DNA of 62,748 nt from Desulfosporosinus sp. I2 (GTDB taxonomy: Bacteria; Bacillota; Desulfitobacteriia; Desulfitobacteriales; Desulfitobacteriaceae): positions 1 through 62,748 of the forward strand of contig NZ_JYNH01000012.1 in the NCBI RefSeq assembly GCF_000960765.1, in the 5' to 3' direction. Positions within the stretch are counted from its first letter, which is position 1; each line of letters starts with the position of its first letter. Position numbers and translations under genes: made by a program. This document shows positions 35,902 through 45,253 of this stretch, one piece after another. Below the pieces are notes generated by a model. That model did no database searches and had not been told where the DNA came from. It saw only the letters and a program-made list of their open reading frames with translations.

Positions 35902-36471
35902 TCAGTTCCCTCCTAAGAAATTTTTCAAGATGGTTCTGCCCTGGGGTGTCAGGATCGACTCCGGATGAAATTGAACTCCATAAACTTCATAATCTCGATG
36001 TTTAACTGCCATGATCTCCCCGTCGTCCGTGCGGGCGATTACCTTGAGTTCAGGGGGCATGGTGTTCTCGATAGCAGCCAGTGAATGATACCGTGCACCT
36101 TCAATCGTTTCAGGCAATCCGGCAAAAAGCTGACAATCGGTATCCATGATTATTTTTGACTGCTTGCCGTGCATTAGCTCACGGGCATAAGACACCGTGG
36201 CTCCAAAGGCCTCGCAAATGGACTGGTGTCCCAGACAGACCCCGAACACAGGAATTTTACCTGCGAAATGTCTTGAACTCTCGACACATACTCCCGCATC
36301 GGCTGGTCTGCCAGGTCCAGGGGAGAGGATAATTGCCTCTGGAGCCAAAGTTTCTATTTCTGCTATACTAAGCTCATCGTTGCGAATGACCTTAATATCG
36401 GGATTGATGGAGCCGATGAGTTGATACAGGTTATAGGAAAAACTGTCGTAATTATCGATTAAGAGAATCAT
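35902..36471 (-). CDS. trpG: Anthranilate synthase glutamine amidotransferase
   Basis: 189 residues, class I glutaminase. Nucleophile Cys in FGVCLGHQSICE and His-Glu in YGVQFHPESIL, oxyanion LSPGPGRPADAG. Supplies ammonia to TrpE. In low-GC Firmicutes such a subunit sometimes also serves PabB, but no pab gene is near here. ATG 36471 overlaps the trpE stop by 4 nt. Confidence 0.97.
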   Translation of the reverse strand: MILLIDNYDSFSYNLYQLIGSINPDIKVIRNDELSIAEIETLAPEAIILSPGPGRPADAGVCVESSRHFAGKIPVFGVCLGHQSICEAFGATVSYARELMHGKQSKIIMDTDCQLFAGLPETIEGARYHSLAAIENTMPPELKVIARTDDGEIMAVKHRDYEVYGVQFHPESILTPQGRTILKNFLGGN

Positions 36472-37940
36472 CCGTCGGTAACCTCCTCAGACAGTTTTAG
36501 TGCGTTTATCACCGCTTGGGCTTTGTTGATACATTCCTGATACTCGTTTTCCGGCACGCTGTCGGCAACGATACCGGCACCGGAGCGAACAAAGACCTTG
36601 CCGTTCTTCTTAAAGGCAATGCGGATGGCTATGCAGGTATCCAGGTTACCCGTAAAATCAAGATACCCGATTGCACCGCCGTAAACCCCTCGCTTATTGT
36701 TTTCAAGTTCATTGATAATCTCACAGGCTCGGATTTTGGGTGCGCCAGAGAGAGTTCCTGCAGGCAACACGGCATCCACGGCGTCTAAAGCGTTTTTATC
36801 GTTCCGTATCTGCCCCTGAACCGTGGATCCGATGTGCATGACGTGAGAGAAACGCTCGATAGACAAATATTTGTCGACCTTTACCGTTCCGAATTTGCTG
36901 ATTCTACCTAAGTCGTTTCGACCCAAATCCACCAGCATATTGTGTTCGGCCAATTCTTTAGGGTCGGAGAGTAAATCCTTTTCATTCTGAAGATCCTCCT
37001 CATCCGTCTTCCCTCTTGGTTTTGTGCCTGCCAGTGGGAACGTGAAGAGGTTACCATCTTGAAGTTTTACTAGAGTTTCAGGAGAAGCACCGGCGATTTC
37101 AAGATCATCGCTGGAGATATAGAACATGTATGGCGATGGGTTTAAGGTTCTCAAAACACGGTAGGCATTGAGCAGGCTTCCTTCAAAATCCGCTTCAAAA
37201 CGGTTGGACAGCACAACCTGGAATATATCCCCTTCACGGATATGATGCTTGGCCTTGTTAACCATAGCGCAATACTCGGTTTCCTTAAACAAAGGGCGGA
37301 ATTCAGAGGTGATTTTTGCGGGTTGTGTCTCTTGATAAGCACCGTGTTTGATGAGCTTTACCATGCCTTCAATTTCCATGACGGCCTTGTTATAGCCGGT
37401 ATCCAGTTCTTCGGTCTTCACATTAGCAATTAAGATGATTTTCTGTTTTAGATGGTCAAAGGCGATCACCTTGTCAAAGAGCATCAGGTCTACGTCCTTA
37501 AAACATTCCTGATCCTCAGCGTCCAGTTTTAGCGACGGCTCATTGTACTTGATGTAATCATACGAGAAATAGCCTACAAGACCGCCGGTGAAGGGCGGCA
37601 GGTAATCAAACCGGGGGCTTTTGTTCTCGTCTAGGATCTGTTGGATATACTCTCGGGGGTGTTTTGTTGTAATTACAGTTGTTTTTGTACCCGAATTGAT
37701 GTTGATCACTCCATTTGTACAAGCCAGCTCCAGTTTCGGGTCAAAACCCAAAAATGTGTAGCGCCCCCACTTTTCGGCACTCTCCAAACTTTCCAGTAAA
37801 AAACAATGGCGGCTGACGTTTTTGAAGATCTTCAGCACCTCAATCGGTGTCCTGAGATCAGAGTAAATCTCACGGCTGACTGGAATCATCTTATAATCCA
37901 CTGCAATTTCCTTGGCTTCATCTAGGCTTGGTCTGTACAT
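36468..37940 (-). CDS. trpE: Anthranilate synthase component I
   Basis: 490 residues from ATG 37940, preceded by AAAGGAGGGTGAAT. The open frame continues 93 codons upstream, but that sequence is the T-box leader, so the longer start is rejected. Trp-feedback motif LLESLESAEKWGRYTFLG, chorismate-binding core (REGDIFQVVLSNR, FPLAGTKPRGKT, HNMLVDLGRNDLGR, AGTLSGAPKIRA) are all present. Converts chorismate to anthranilate with TrpG. First gene of trpEGDCFBA-aroF; expression should rise when uncharged tRNA-Trp binds the leader. Confidence 0.98.
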   Translation of the reverse strand: MYRPSLDEAKEIAVDYKMIPVSREIYSDLRTPIEVLKIFKNVSRHCFLLESLESAEKWGRYTFLGFDPKLELACTNGVININSGTKTTVITTKHPREYIQQILDENKSPRFDYLPPFTGGLVGYFSYDYIKYNEPSLKLDAEDQECFKDVDLMLFDKVIAFDHLKQKIILIANVKTEELDTGYNKAVMEIEGMVKLIKHGAYQETQPAKITSEFRPLFKETEYCAMVNKAKHHIREGDIFQVVLSNRFEADFEGSLLNAYRVLRTLNPSPYMFYISSDDLEIAGASPETLVKLQDGNLFTFPLAGTKPRGKTDEEDLQNEKDLLSDPKELAEHNMLVDLGRNDLGRISKFGTVKVDKYLSIERFSHVMHIGSTVQGQIRNDKNALDAVDAVLPAGTLSGAPKIRACEIINELENNKRGVYGGAIGYLDFTGNLDTCIAIRIAFKKNGKVFVRSGAGIVADSVPENEYQECINKAQAVINALKLSEEVTDG

Positions 37941-37954
37941 ATTCACCCTCCTTT

Positions 37955-38235
37955 GGACGGCAAAAAACCCGTCCATGACTATATAGTCAAGGACGGGTTG
38001 ATAAATCAATACCCGCGGTGCCACCTTGCTTTGCGGAAATTTCCGCACGCTTATCAGAATACTAACATATTCCTGGCAACTGACGTATGCCTTCACGTCG
38101 CGAAATACTCGGCTATAGCCTTTGATCGCGCCCTCCGTGGTCCATTTAACAATCTGCGTTCTGCCGGGTTCACAGCAACTCCGGCTCTCTGAAAGTGCAC
38201 GATCTGTTTTTATCTCCACATCAACGGTTTTTTGT
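37955..38235 (-). promoter_or_regulatory. Tryptophan T-box leader
   Basis: The minus strand carries the T-box AAGGTGGCACCGCGG (38013-38027), which pairs with the tRNA acceptor end. Stem I has an AGTTGCTGTGAACCCGGC segment and a specifier bulge where TGGACC follows GTTAAA; the specifier TGG is 38142-38144, i.e. tRNA-Trp. Uncharged tRNA stabilises the antiterminator; charged tRNA allows termination at 37961-37999. Confidence 0.95.
37961..37999 (-). terminator. Regulated terminator of the trp T-box
   Basis: AACCCGTCC, a 16-nt loop containing GACTATATAGTC, and GGACGGGTT followed by TTTTG on the minus strand. The 5' arm overlaps the antiterminator region. Confidence 0.93.
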
Positions 38236-38364
38236 AGCTATTAAATTAGACTTTATAATATGCGTTTTATTACTGTTTGTCAACTATTTTGTGAGAACTG
38301 CTTTATAAGTGCTTCAATGGCGGAGGCAAATGGAAATAATCATTCAAAGGAAAGGTATGGCTAG

Positions 38365-38490
38365 TTATTTAACAATTAGTACGGGGCAATGGGAATGGGC
38401 CAGTACACGTTGTGTAACACTACCAACGATTGCTCCAGTAAAAGCTCCATGGCCACAAGTCCCCATGATTACTAAATCGAAACCTCCTTG
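38365..38490 (-). pseudogene. Universal stress protein C-terminal remnant
   Basis: The minus strand reads FDLVIMGTCGHGAFTGAIVG then SVTQRVLAHSHCPVLIVK and a stop: the ATP-binding GxxGHG...GS motif and C-terminal strand of UspA. A stop codon lies just upstream and no N-terminus is found. It explains the open frame on the opposite strand. Confidence 0.75.
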
Positions 38491-38687
38491 CCCAAATCAT
38501 AAAGACCCTCCAATAGTATATCGTAAAAAATTGTTCGAAAATTAATACTTTAACACTGCAATTGCCAAATTGTCCGATACTTAATATACAGAGAACAGAA
38601 AATGACAGCCTGAAAATGTGCTGTCATTTTGGTATAAGTATTTAATTCCTAAAGAGACTCGTTTACTCCCTATTTCATGTACATTAT

Positions 38688-39803
38688 TCATTTGTGATTA
38701 TCTAAGGTCCCTTCTGTATATCCGATATGCCAAACTTTTTGCTTCGAACAGGCAGAATACCAAATCCGCAATTTAGGTTCCTCTCCGATTTCCCGAACAA
38801 AACTGCTTCGGTAAATGTAACCATTGTCCCATTGATCTCCGACACCTGGTCCAATTAATGGTCCCAGAAGTGGCATACTAAGCTCTTTCGGTTGAGACAT
38901 CGGTGCGGTCGCATAGAGCAATTGACAATCTTTCATCGCTCCTTTTTTAGGCCACCCAGCAATTAAAAAATCAATTTTTTGTTCAATGTGATTGGGCTTA
39001 GCTGCTATATGCCAAGGAATATACCCTCCATTCCATGTATCCCAAGGAGCATTGCAAGGTTGTCCTGAACTCCAGGTCATCCCATCTTTCGATGTATATA
39101 AATACATTGTCAAATTTCCGTCAGTAGCCCACATATACCACTCTTCAGCACTTTTACGCCATACCGTTGGTGATAGAACTAACCCGGTTTTTTTGTAGTC
39201 CCAAGCCTTTTCAAAGCAGAGGATCTTATCACTTTGTTTAAAAGTCGAACTAAATTTCTTAGTCCATATTTTTTCAAAAGCATTTTTACTATATTCACGC
39301 CAGTATAAGATCAGGGCGTTCTGATCTGGGTCAAAAACCAATTCCGGGTCAGAATTATAATTATCGTGCAAGGAACCTAACGGTTTTGAAACCAACGGAT
39401 TTTTAATTCCAGGTGGATTATTCCAGTTCATCCCATCTTTGCTGACTAGAAAGCTGGGATTTTCCAAGGCACTATTAAAGTTTGGAAAAGGGGTAAAGGC
39501 CATCCAATAACGAAATCCTCCCCAAGTTTCAATGCCAAATTCTGTTGCAAAATCAATAACGCTCGGATGAACCGTTTGGCCGGAACAATCATAGGTTGGG
39601 GTTACTATATGATTAAATGCATTAATAAAGGGTTTGTTATCTATTTGATGAGAAAGGTTGGGAGGTTTGACTTCGTCCGCTATGACTAATGCCGATGGAT
39701 GAAGTACTATTTTTGCTTCGTCTTTTAATGGGAGAAAACCAAAAAAGTAAACACTTGCCGCTGTCCCGATAGATGTTTTTAGGAAGGTTCTTCTCGTTAT
39801 CAT
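38688..39803 (-). CDS. Tat-exported beta-propeller protein (glycosidase-like fold)
   Basis: 371 residues, ATG 39803 after GAAAGGAAATTCAAT. The N-terminus MITRRTFLKTSIGTAASVYF is a twin-arginine signal. The rest has repeated blade-like motifs typical of five-bladed GH43/GH32-type propellers: FLVSKDGMNWNNP, NSDPELVFDPDQNALILYWR, LVLSPTVWRKSAEEWYMWAT, LYTSKDGMTWSS, GYIYRSSFVREIGEEPKLRI. The Asp/Glu set could be catalytic, but I cannot assign a substrate. It stands alone among gene remnants. Non-enzymatic binding or a lipid-linked surface role cannot be excluded. Confidence 0.7.
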   Translation of the reverse strand: MITRRTFLKTSIGTAASVYFFGFLPLKDEAKIVLHPSALVIADEVKPPNLSHQIDNKPFINAFNHIVTPTYDCSGQTVHPSVIDFATEFGIETWGGFRYWMAFTPFPNFNSALENPSFLVSKDGMNWNNPPGIKNPLVSKPLGSLHDNYNSDPELVFDPDQNALILYWREYSKNAFEKIWTKKFSSTFKQSDKILCFEKAWDYKKTGLVLSPTVWRKSAEEWYMWATDGNLTMYLYTSKDGMTWSSGQPCNAPWDTWNGGYIPWHIAAKPNHIEQKIDFLIAGWPKKGAMKDCQLLYATAPMSQPKELSMPLLGPLIGPGVGDQWDNGYIYRSSFVREIGEEPKLRIWYSACSKQKVWHIGYTEGTLDNHK

Positions 39804-40074
39804 ATTGAATTTCCTTTCAATGCAGCAAGCATTTTTTTACTGAGCATCTTTTCGACCTCCCCCCAATTAAATAACTAAGTGCCCAAATTCCTACAACCAT
39901 CAGTTAACCTATCCCTGAGATTTAATGACGCCCCGAAAGGAGAGCGGTTTACGTTCACCAATTTTTGATCTTCCAAAAAATTATAGCATTTTCTTATACT
40001 ATTTGAAATATCTTTAAGTTTATTATTCCAATACTCACCCAGTGGGTGATCTTTTGCAACTACTTTTTAATTGT

Positions 40075-40300
40075 CTACTTTAATACCTTTAATTTTTGAT
40101 CATATGGATCTTTTAATTCAAACACCTTTCCCGTGTTTTTGCTGACAAAATACCATCCAATATTATTTTGAGTTATAGCATCACCTTTTGAGTCTTCCGT
40201 ATAAACTCGAATGATAAAGCAATCTATTCCTTTAGGATCCTCGCTATTATTACGAAAACAAAACTGCCAAAACTGTTTTAAAACAATCAGGCAGAGTATT
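40075..40300 (-). pseudogene. Fragment of a small secreted or lipoprotein-like gene
   Basis: An open frame without a start encodes SEDPKGIDCFIIRVYTEDSK, then GDAITQNNIGWYFVSKNTGK and VFELKDPYDQKLKVLK before the stop. The C-terminal GWYFVSKNTGKVFEL pattern is common in clostridial lipoproteins. No signal peptide remains, so it is likely truncated. A precise family is not recognised. Confidence 0.45.
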
Positions 40301-40339
40301 CAGAGTGAGATTTGTCTAACAACCAATGAAACTATCAGG

Positions 40340-40581
40340 TTATTCTCCCTTTAATATATCTGGCAAAATATTAATAGCATATAGTGGCACATTTGTCAGC
40401 CATTCTTCCTCCCTATAGTAGCACTTAGAAACTCCAAAAAATCCAAGGGATATAAGTCTAGAAATTCGATTTTTCCAACAGGAAACGATGTGCCCGGATG
40501 AAGTGCCACACCGAGCAACGATCCAGCAGCAATAACATGATATTCAGGAGCGTTTTCGTAAAAATATTTGAGGGAGGTCAA
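40340..40581 (-). pseudogene. AAA-type ATPase (DUF4143 family) remnant with internal deletion
   Basis: The first part (from ATG 40581) reads LKYFYENAPEYHVIAAGSLL then HPGTSFPVGKIEFLDLYPLD, the sensor region of COG1373 ATPases. After a frame change near 40400 the sequence WLTNVPLYAINILPDILKGE gives the family's C-terminal end. About 250 residues between them, and the Walker motifs before, are missing. Confidence 0.65.
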
Positions 40582-40938
40582 TAAAGGTTAATTTCAGATG
40601 ATATAAAACATCCTTTCAAACGCACTCGGACAAATCCGATTTCTTTAAATATAGTCCGAAGACGCGAGAGTGAATTTGCAAAAAATACTTCAATCAAGTG
40701 ACTCTTTATAGTCATCCTTCCAACTTCTTCCATTTTCTAATTGCCTAAAAAGATCAACTAATGTTGCAAAGGTGTACTCTTAATCTCAGCCTTGCTATCA
40801 ACTACTTAACTGTCGGCTATTGTTTGGTGTGTCTCATCGGTTAAGGGCAAGTGATTCCCCTTTTACACTCGGTTTAATGCAGTCCTTGTATGACGACACA
40901 AAAATACTTGTAAAACTTTATTATTTTATAGTTTTATT

Positions 40939-42882
40939 TTAATGAAGTTGTTCAGGTTGCCTAGTATCAATAGTTAATGTAGCACTTGTTGAAACACCGG
41001 TAGCCGAATCAGAGGCAGTTATTACTATTGAATTAAGCTCACCAAGATTAATACCTGTATTTGGCGTTAATGTCAGGATACCATTACCCGCATTAATCGT
41101 TGTAACATCATTTTTAAATATTATATTATTAGGGCGTGATAAATAAGAAGTGATATCATTTCCATTTTGATCTAATATTTTATATGTTGCATATCCAACT
41201 CCTGAACTAGCTACTGCCAATCCTGGTGAAGTAATTTCAATTTTACTGATTTTTACATTTTCAGTTAGAGTTGGAGTTGAAATTGGACTTCCAGTTGCAC
41301 TCGAACTTCCAGAATTGGAAGTTGAGCTTAAACTTACAGTTATGCCTGATGCTAAGTCAACAAGGGTTATTACAATTGGTTTATCGATATCTGGAAGAGA
41401 ATTATAGGTTATCGTACCTATTCCTTCTGATGGGTCTAAGGATATCGATGAACGTATAGATGTAACAGCACCTATCTGGGAAGCTGGAATTGTTCGGGTA
41501 ATATCTGTACCCACTTTATCAAGTATTTTATATTTGAATGTAGCTATGGTTGGCTCAACTTTTGTATAATTACTTACACTAAGAGTAATTTGATTTCCAT
41601 TAAAATTCGGGTTACTCACTGTTACTTCACAAGTAGCTTTTTCACTTCCATCCGTAGTGGTTACGGTAATGACCGCTGTTCCTGCGTTTAATCCTATGAT
41701 ATTACCAAAAAGGCTTACTCTTGCTACATCTGGATTGCTTGACACCCAAGTAACATTATTGGCATTTCCATATACAGGGTCGACTGTGGCTTTAGACATG
41801 TCAAGCGTTGCCATTAAAGTTTCGACTCCTCCTACGTTTATGGTTATACTACTTTTATTTAATCTTACTCTCATTGGTGAAACAGTATCTTCTTTAGGAA
41901 CATTGTAGATGTTTAAATTTTGTATCACACTATCTGAAATTATTCCTGTTCCTCCAAACACATAAACATTACTTGTATTTGATACTCTTTGATGATAATA
42001 ACCTTTTGTACTGGTCGGAGAATCATTATTAATGAGAATGATAGGTTCCGATAGTTTAGCACTATAAGCTGCCCCAGTTAATGCATCTGCAAAACCTTCA
42101 CCAGTTGCTACGCATATACTGTCTGATTTGAAATCACTATTAAACCGTTGACTCACAACAATATTTCTAGCATATTTATCTGCTCCTAAAATTCGTTCAG
42201 TATTAGGAAATTGATTGCAAACTTTATCACTTATGATATCCGAATATCCTATTTCATAGGTTTTATTAACATTAATAGTGGAAATATAATTTACAACTGA
42301 ATCTGGTATTGAATCATTTGGTACTAAAATAATTGGAATTTCCTTTATACAAGCAATTGATGCTACAGATAATGCATCGGGATAATCCTCGCCCGTAACG
42401 ACAAACAATTCAGAAGGAGCAGTCGTGATTTGTTGTGCCACTTTTATTGCAGTATCATATTTGTCATTTCCAAAAATACGTGTTGTATTAACTCCCATTG
42501 ATTCTAATTCAGACTCTACAGACGCATAGATCACACCTGTGCCGCCAATTATTATTACATTCTTCACGTGCAAATCAATTAAAGTTTGTTTAGTGGTATT
42601 TGGTAAACTATTAGAATTTGTTAATAGGATTGGAGCATTGTATTTTTTAGCTAATGGGGCAGAGGATAGGGCATCAGGATAGTTTTCACCGAAAGCTAAA
42701 ATCGCATAATCCGATTGTGACCATCCAGATTTAGCAATTTGAGATGCCGTTTCGTAGCGATCGAAACCTGCCAATCTAGTTAGTGTTGGAGAAGTGTTTG
42801 CAAACGCTAATGCCGGAAACGACAAAGTAAAAATCATGGTTATAAGTAAAAATACACTTGTATTTCTTTTCTTCGATGACAT
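40939..42882 (-). CDS. Surface protein with cell-wall-binding repeats 2 and Ig-like domain
   Basis: About 647 residues from ATG 42882 (MSSKKRNTSVFLLI) with GAGGTGG before it; an ATG 36 nt upstream is less likely. Signal peptide about 1-28. Three CWB2 repeats cover about 30-310 (RLAGFDRYETASQIAKSGW, YAILAFGENYPDALSSAPLA, NVIIIGGTGVI and variants), which anchor proteins to anionic wall polymers. Then a Big_2-like domain (WVSSNPDVARVSLFGNIIGL), two further beta domains and a Ser/Thr-rich linker. No sortase signal. A catalytic or adhesive module is not evident. Confidence 0.88.
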   Translation of the reverse strand: MSSKKRNTSVFLLITMIFTLSFPALAFANTSPTLTRLAGFDRYETASQIAKSGWSQSDYAILAFGENYPDALSSAPLAKKYNAPILLTNSNSLPNTTKQTLIDLHVKNVIIIGGTGVIYASVESELESMGVNTTRIFGNDKYDTAIKVAQQITTAPSELFVVTGEDYPDALSVASIACIKEIPIILVPNDSIPDSVVNYISTINVNKTYEIGYSDIISDKVCNQFPNTERILGADKYARNIVVSQRFNSDFKSDSICVATGEGFADALTGAAYSAKLSEPIILINNDSPTSTKGYYHQRVSNTSNVYVFGGTGIISDSVIQNLNIYNVPKEDTVSPMRVRLNKSSITINVGGVETLMATLDMSKATVDPVYGNANNVTWVSSNPDVARVSLFGNIIGLNAGTAVITVTTTDGSEKATCEVTVSNPNFNGNQITLSVSNYTKVEPTIATFKYKILDKVGTDITRTIPASQIGAVTSIRSSISLDPSEGIGTITYNSLPDIDKPIVITLVDLASGITVSLSSTSNSGSSSATGSPISTPTLTENVKISKIEITSPGLAVASSGVGYATYKILDQNGNDITSYLSRPNNIIFKNDVTTINAGNGILTLTPNTGINLGELNSIVITASDSATGVSTSATLTIDTRQPEQLH

Positions 42883-43400
42883 AACAATTTCCACCTCTTT
42901 ATTTATTTTACTATTCACAAGTATATCATACTATAGGACACTTTTTTGTAAGAAAATTGTAACATTATGTCAGCGATCAAAAATATAAGAACCACGTATG
43001 TATCTATGCATTAATGACTAGTACAAATTTTATTAAATTTTAATGGAATATAATTCCTCCTCTTATGACTTACACCTTCAATAACCTAAGACCGGATATG
43101 CTTTAAAACAGTCCCAGATAATGTGATTGAATATGGCACACCCAAATCAGTTACTAAAGAAGTCTCAGTACCGTCATCAGACATTTCAATACTTATGATT
43201 TAGTTGTGCCTGTCTTGATAAAGCTTCACTTATAGAACCAAGCCATTTTGCTCTATTATCTTCTGTTTATGAAACAACCCAAGTTAGTATCCAGGCAAAT
43301 ATCATATAAGGTATATATACGAGTTAAGTCAGGAATCTCGCCAATCTTGTGAACACTACATCGTCCTTCATCTGAGTTCAAAATCATTAGACAACCTACA
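42883..43400. other. Long intergenic region, mostly unassigned
   Basis: About 500 nt upstream of the surface-protein gene. A frame around 43108-43200 on the plus strand reads VPDNVIEYGTPKSVTKEVSV and could be a remnant, but I cannot assign it. The last part leads in frame into the recombinase remnant. No terminator or RNA element is clear. Confidence 0.3.
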
Positions 43401-43569
43401 GAATATGTTCAAGATGTTTAAGCAATTCGCAACTGAGAAAAACATTCCAGAATGCAAGAAATTTATCAACAGCTACATTGATAAAGTCATCGTCTACAAA
43501 GACCACCTTGAAGTAACATTCAAGGTGGTCTTTTCCTTTGAGCAGAAAAATAACATCTACTCATTATAG
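43401..43569 (+). pseudogene. Large serine recombinase C-terminal remnant, copy 2
   Basis: In frame from ATG 43405: MFKMFKQFATEKNIPECKKF, then INSYIDKVIVYKDHLEVTFK and VVFSFEQKNNIYSL. This copy keeps the frame that is broken at 30054-30264. Both contain the 14-bp hairpin formed by AAGACCACCTTGAA/TTCAAGGTGGTCTT. Confidence 0.7.
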
Positions 43570-43745
43570 AACATCGGTTAAAATAACCAATCTTTTTAAG
43601 ACTTACAGTAATGCTGTTGGACAGTAAATGATATTCTCATGTCAAGTTTAAGTAAACTTTGGCATTATCGACAATCTTAGATTTCCAATGTTCTTATTAC
43701 GATATTTGCAATATTTCGAGAACTAGTTGATTTTAAAAGCGAACA

Positions 43746-43790
43746 GGGACAAGGTACCTGTCCCCCAGTAGGTCTGTCCCCCAGTAGGTC
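43746..43790. repeat. Palindrome plus tandem 16-bp repeat
   Basis: GGGACA-AGGTACC-TGTCCC at 43746-43764 is followed by two tandem copies of TGTCCCCCAGTAGGTC at 43759-43774 and 43775-43790; a degenerate GGTACAGTAGGTACCCC follows. Located downstream of dapA. Confidence 0.7.
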
Positions 43791-43834
43791 GGGTACAGTA
43801 GGTACCCCAGCGGTCTCGTCACTAATAACCTTCC

Positions 43835-44725
43835 TCATACGTTTAATCCATGTGCTCTCATAAGAGAGACCAACTTTTCACGGTTTGTATCCTCCATAGT
43901 AGTGAGAGGCAATCTGAGATAATCCTTGCAGAAACCCATAGCTGCCATAGCAGCCTTGACTGGAATAGGGTTTACTTCACAAAACAGTGCGTCTATAAGG
44001 GTATAAAATTTATATTGCTGCTCAGCACTGCCGGCAATGTCACCATTAAAGAAACGGGTGCAAATCTCACGAGTCTGTGCAGGCATAATGTTGGAAAGCA
44101 CAGAAATGCCGCCAACTCCACCAAGCGCCATAAGTGGAACTATCTGATCGTCATTGCCTGAATACAAATCAAGCTTGCCACGCACACGGGCCATCGTTTC
44201 AACAATTTTTGAAATGTTGCCATTTGCTTCTTTAATCCCTACTATATTTTCGTGTTCAGCTAATACCTCGTAGGTTGCAGGCTCAATATTTATACCTGTC
44301 CTTGAAGGCACATTATAGAGAATGATAGGCTTTGTACTCTTGTCGGCAATTTGAGTAAACATTTTAATCAGGCCTTTTTGCGTAGCCTTGTTGTAATAAG
44401 GGGTAACTACGAGCATTGCATCCGCACCTGCTTCACAGGCACAACGAGTGAGGTCATGCGCGTATTCGATGTCATTGCTACCTGTGCCTGCGATGATCGG
44501 CACTCTGCCTCCTGCGTACTGAACTGCAAATGTAATTGCTGCTCTGTGCTCCGCGTCAGTTAGGGTCGACGCTTCACCTGTGGTTCCACAAATCACCAGA
44601 GCATCGATCTCTTCTGCAATTTGCCAATCGATCAATTTGCCAAACTGCTCATAATTAATTCCTGTTTCGTCCAGAGGAGTGATGAGAGCAGTGGCGATAC
44701 CTTTGAAAACAGTGTTCTTTTTCAT
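43835..44725 (-). CDS. dapA: 4-hydroxy-tetrahydrodipicolinate synthase
   Basis: 296 residues, ATG 44725 after AAAAGGAGACG. Class I aldolase barrel: substrate motif ICGTTGEASTLTDAEH, Tyr in VTPYYNKATQKG, YNVPSRTG, Schiff-base Lys in NIVGIKEANGNI, and GNDDQIVPLMALGG. Condenses pyruvate with aspartate semialdehyde, committing flux to lysine, diaminopimelate and dipicolinate. A lysine riboswitch with its own terminator precedes it, so it is repressed by lysine. It is monocistronic here. Confidence 0.97.
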   Translation of the reverse strand: MKKNTVFKGIATALITPLDETGINYEQFGKLIDWQIAEEIDALVICGTTGEASTLTDAEHRAAITFAVQYAGGRVPIIAGTGSNDIEYAHDLTRCACEAGADAMLVVTPYYNKATQKGLIKMFTQIADKSTKPIILYNVPSRTGINIEPATYEVLAEHENIVGIKEANGNISKIVETMARVRGKLDLYSGNDDQIVPLMALGGVGGISVLSNIMPAQTREICTRFFNGDIAGSAEQQYKFYTLIDALFCEVNPIPVKAAMAAMGFCKDYLRLPLTTMEDTNREKLVSLMRAHGLNV

Positions 44726-44749
44726 GTTAATTCTACGTCTCCTTTTATA

Positions 44750-44777
44750 TTAAAAAATAGCTGATACGGAATCAGCT
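44750..44777 (-). terminator. Expression-platform terminator of the lysine riboswitch
   Basis: Minus strand AGCTGAT, loop TCCGT, ATCAGCT followed by ATTTTTTAA, immediately downstream of the aptamer and 25 nt before the dapA ATG. Confidence 0.9.
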
Positions 44778-44814
44778 ACTAAATTACCTATATGATTTTC
44801 TAATCATACTGTAA

Positions 44815-44985
44815 TATAGATAGCTCTCCGCAAACGCGACAGTTGAACAAATCTTATTTTGTTCAACCAGCCCAGTCCCCACGTAATTGGGACCAACTTC
44901 GGCATCTACACCTTTCACCGAAGCCACGGTCTTACGTAAACCTTAACAACTTCGGGTACTGATTGTACGATGCACCTCTATCGAT
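44815..44985 (-). promoter_or_regulatory. Lysine riboswitch (L-box)
   Basis: The minus strand has the L-box landmarks in order: AGAGGTGC near the 5' end, CCCGAAGTTG, TTCGGTGAAAGG, GATGCCGAAGTTGG, GGGGACTGGGCTGG, a long apical hairpin, ACTGTCGC and the closing GGAGAGC. It controls dapA by lysine-dependent termination. Confidence 0.95.
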
Positions 44986-45124
44986 TATATTCAGTCTAGT
45001 CATATATCGTTATACTTGTCAAGCCCAAATTAGTAGAAGCACAAGGAGACGTACTTCTTCATCACCAACCGCCTCATATGACTTCAATGAAGGCTATGCT
45101 TAGGGTCTACCTACTGCCAACTGA

Positions 45125-45175
45125 AAAGCCGGATGCAATTCTTCACAAAAAGGTGGTTAATGCATCCGGTTTTTC
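45125..45175. terminator. Bidirectional terminator after the SDR of the transporter operon
   Basis: CCGGATGCA (45129-45137) and TGCATCCGG (45161-45169) enclose a partly paired loop; T runs flank it on both strands. It ends the livKH-MG-F-SDR transcript. Confidence 0.8.
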
Positions 45176-45253
45176 TATGATCACAACGATTTAATGATCG
45201 AAATAAAATGTTATAATTTTTAGTTAAAGTCTTTTTAATTAAGGTCTCCTAGA

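Noticed and set aside
37941-38219. N-terminal extension of trpE by 93 codons
   Set aside because: This stretch is the T-box leader with terminator and antiterminator; ATG 37940 has a good ribosome binding site and matches the family's N-terminus.
38309-38545. 78-codon plus-strand ORF
   Set aside because: The opposite strand encodes a clear UspA C-terminus; the plus frame has no family features.
44750-44985. Second T-box before dapA
   Set aside because: The landmarks AGAGGTGC, GCCGAAG and GGAGAGC identify an L-box; no AAGGTGG-type T-box sequence is present.
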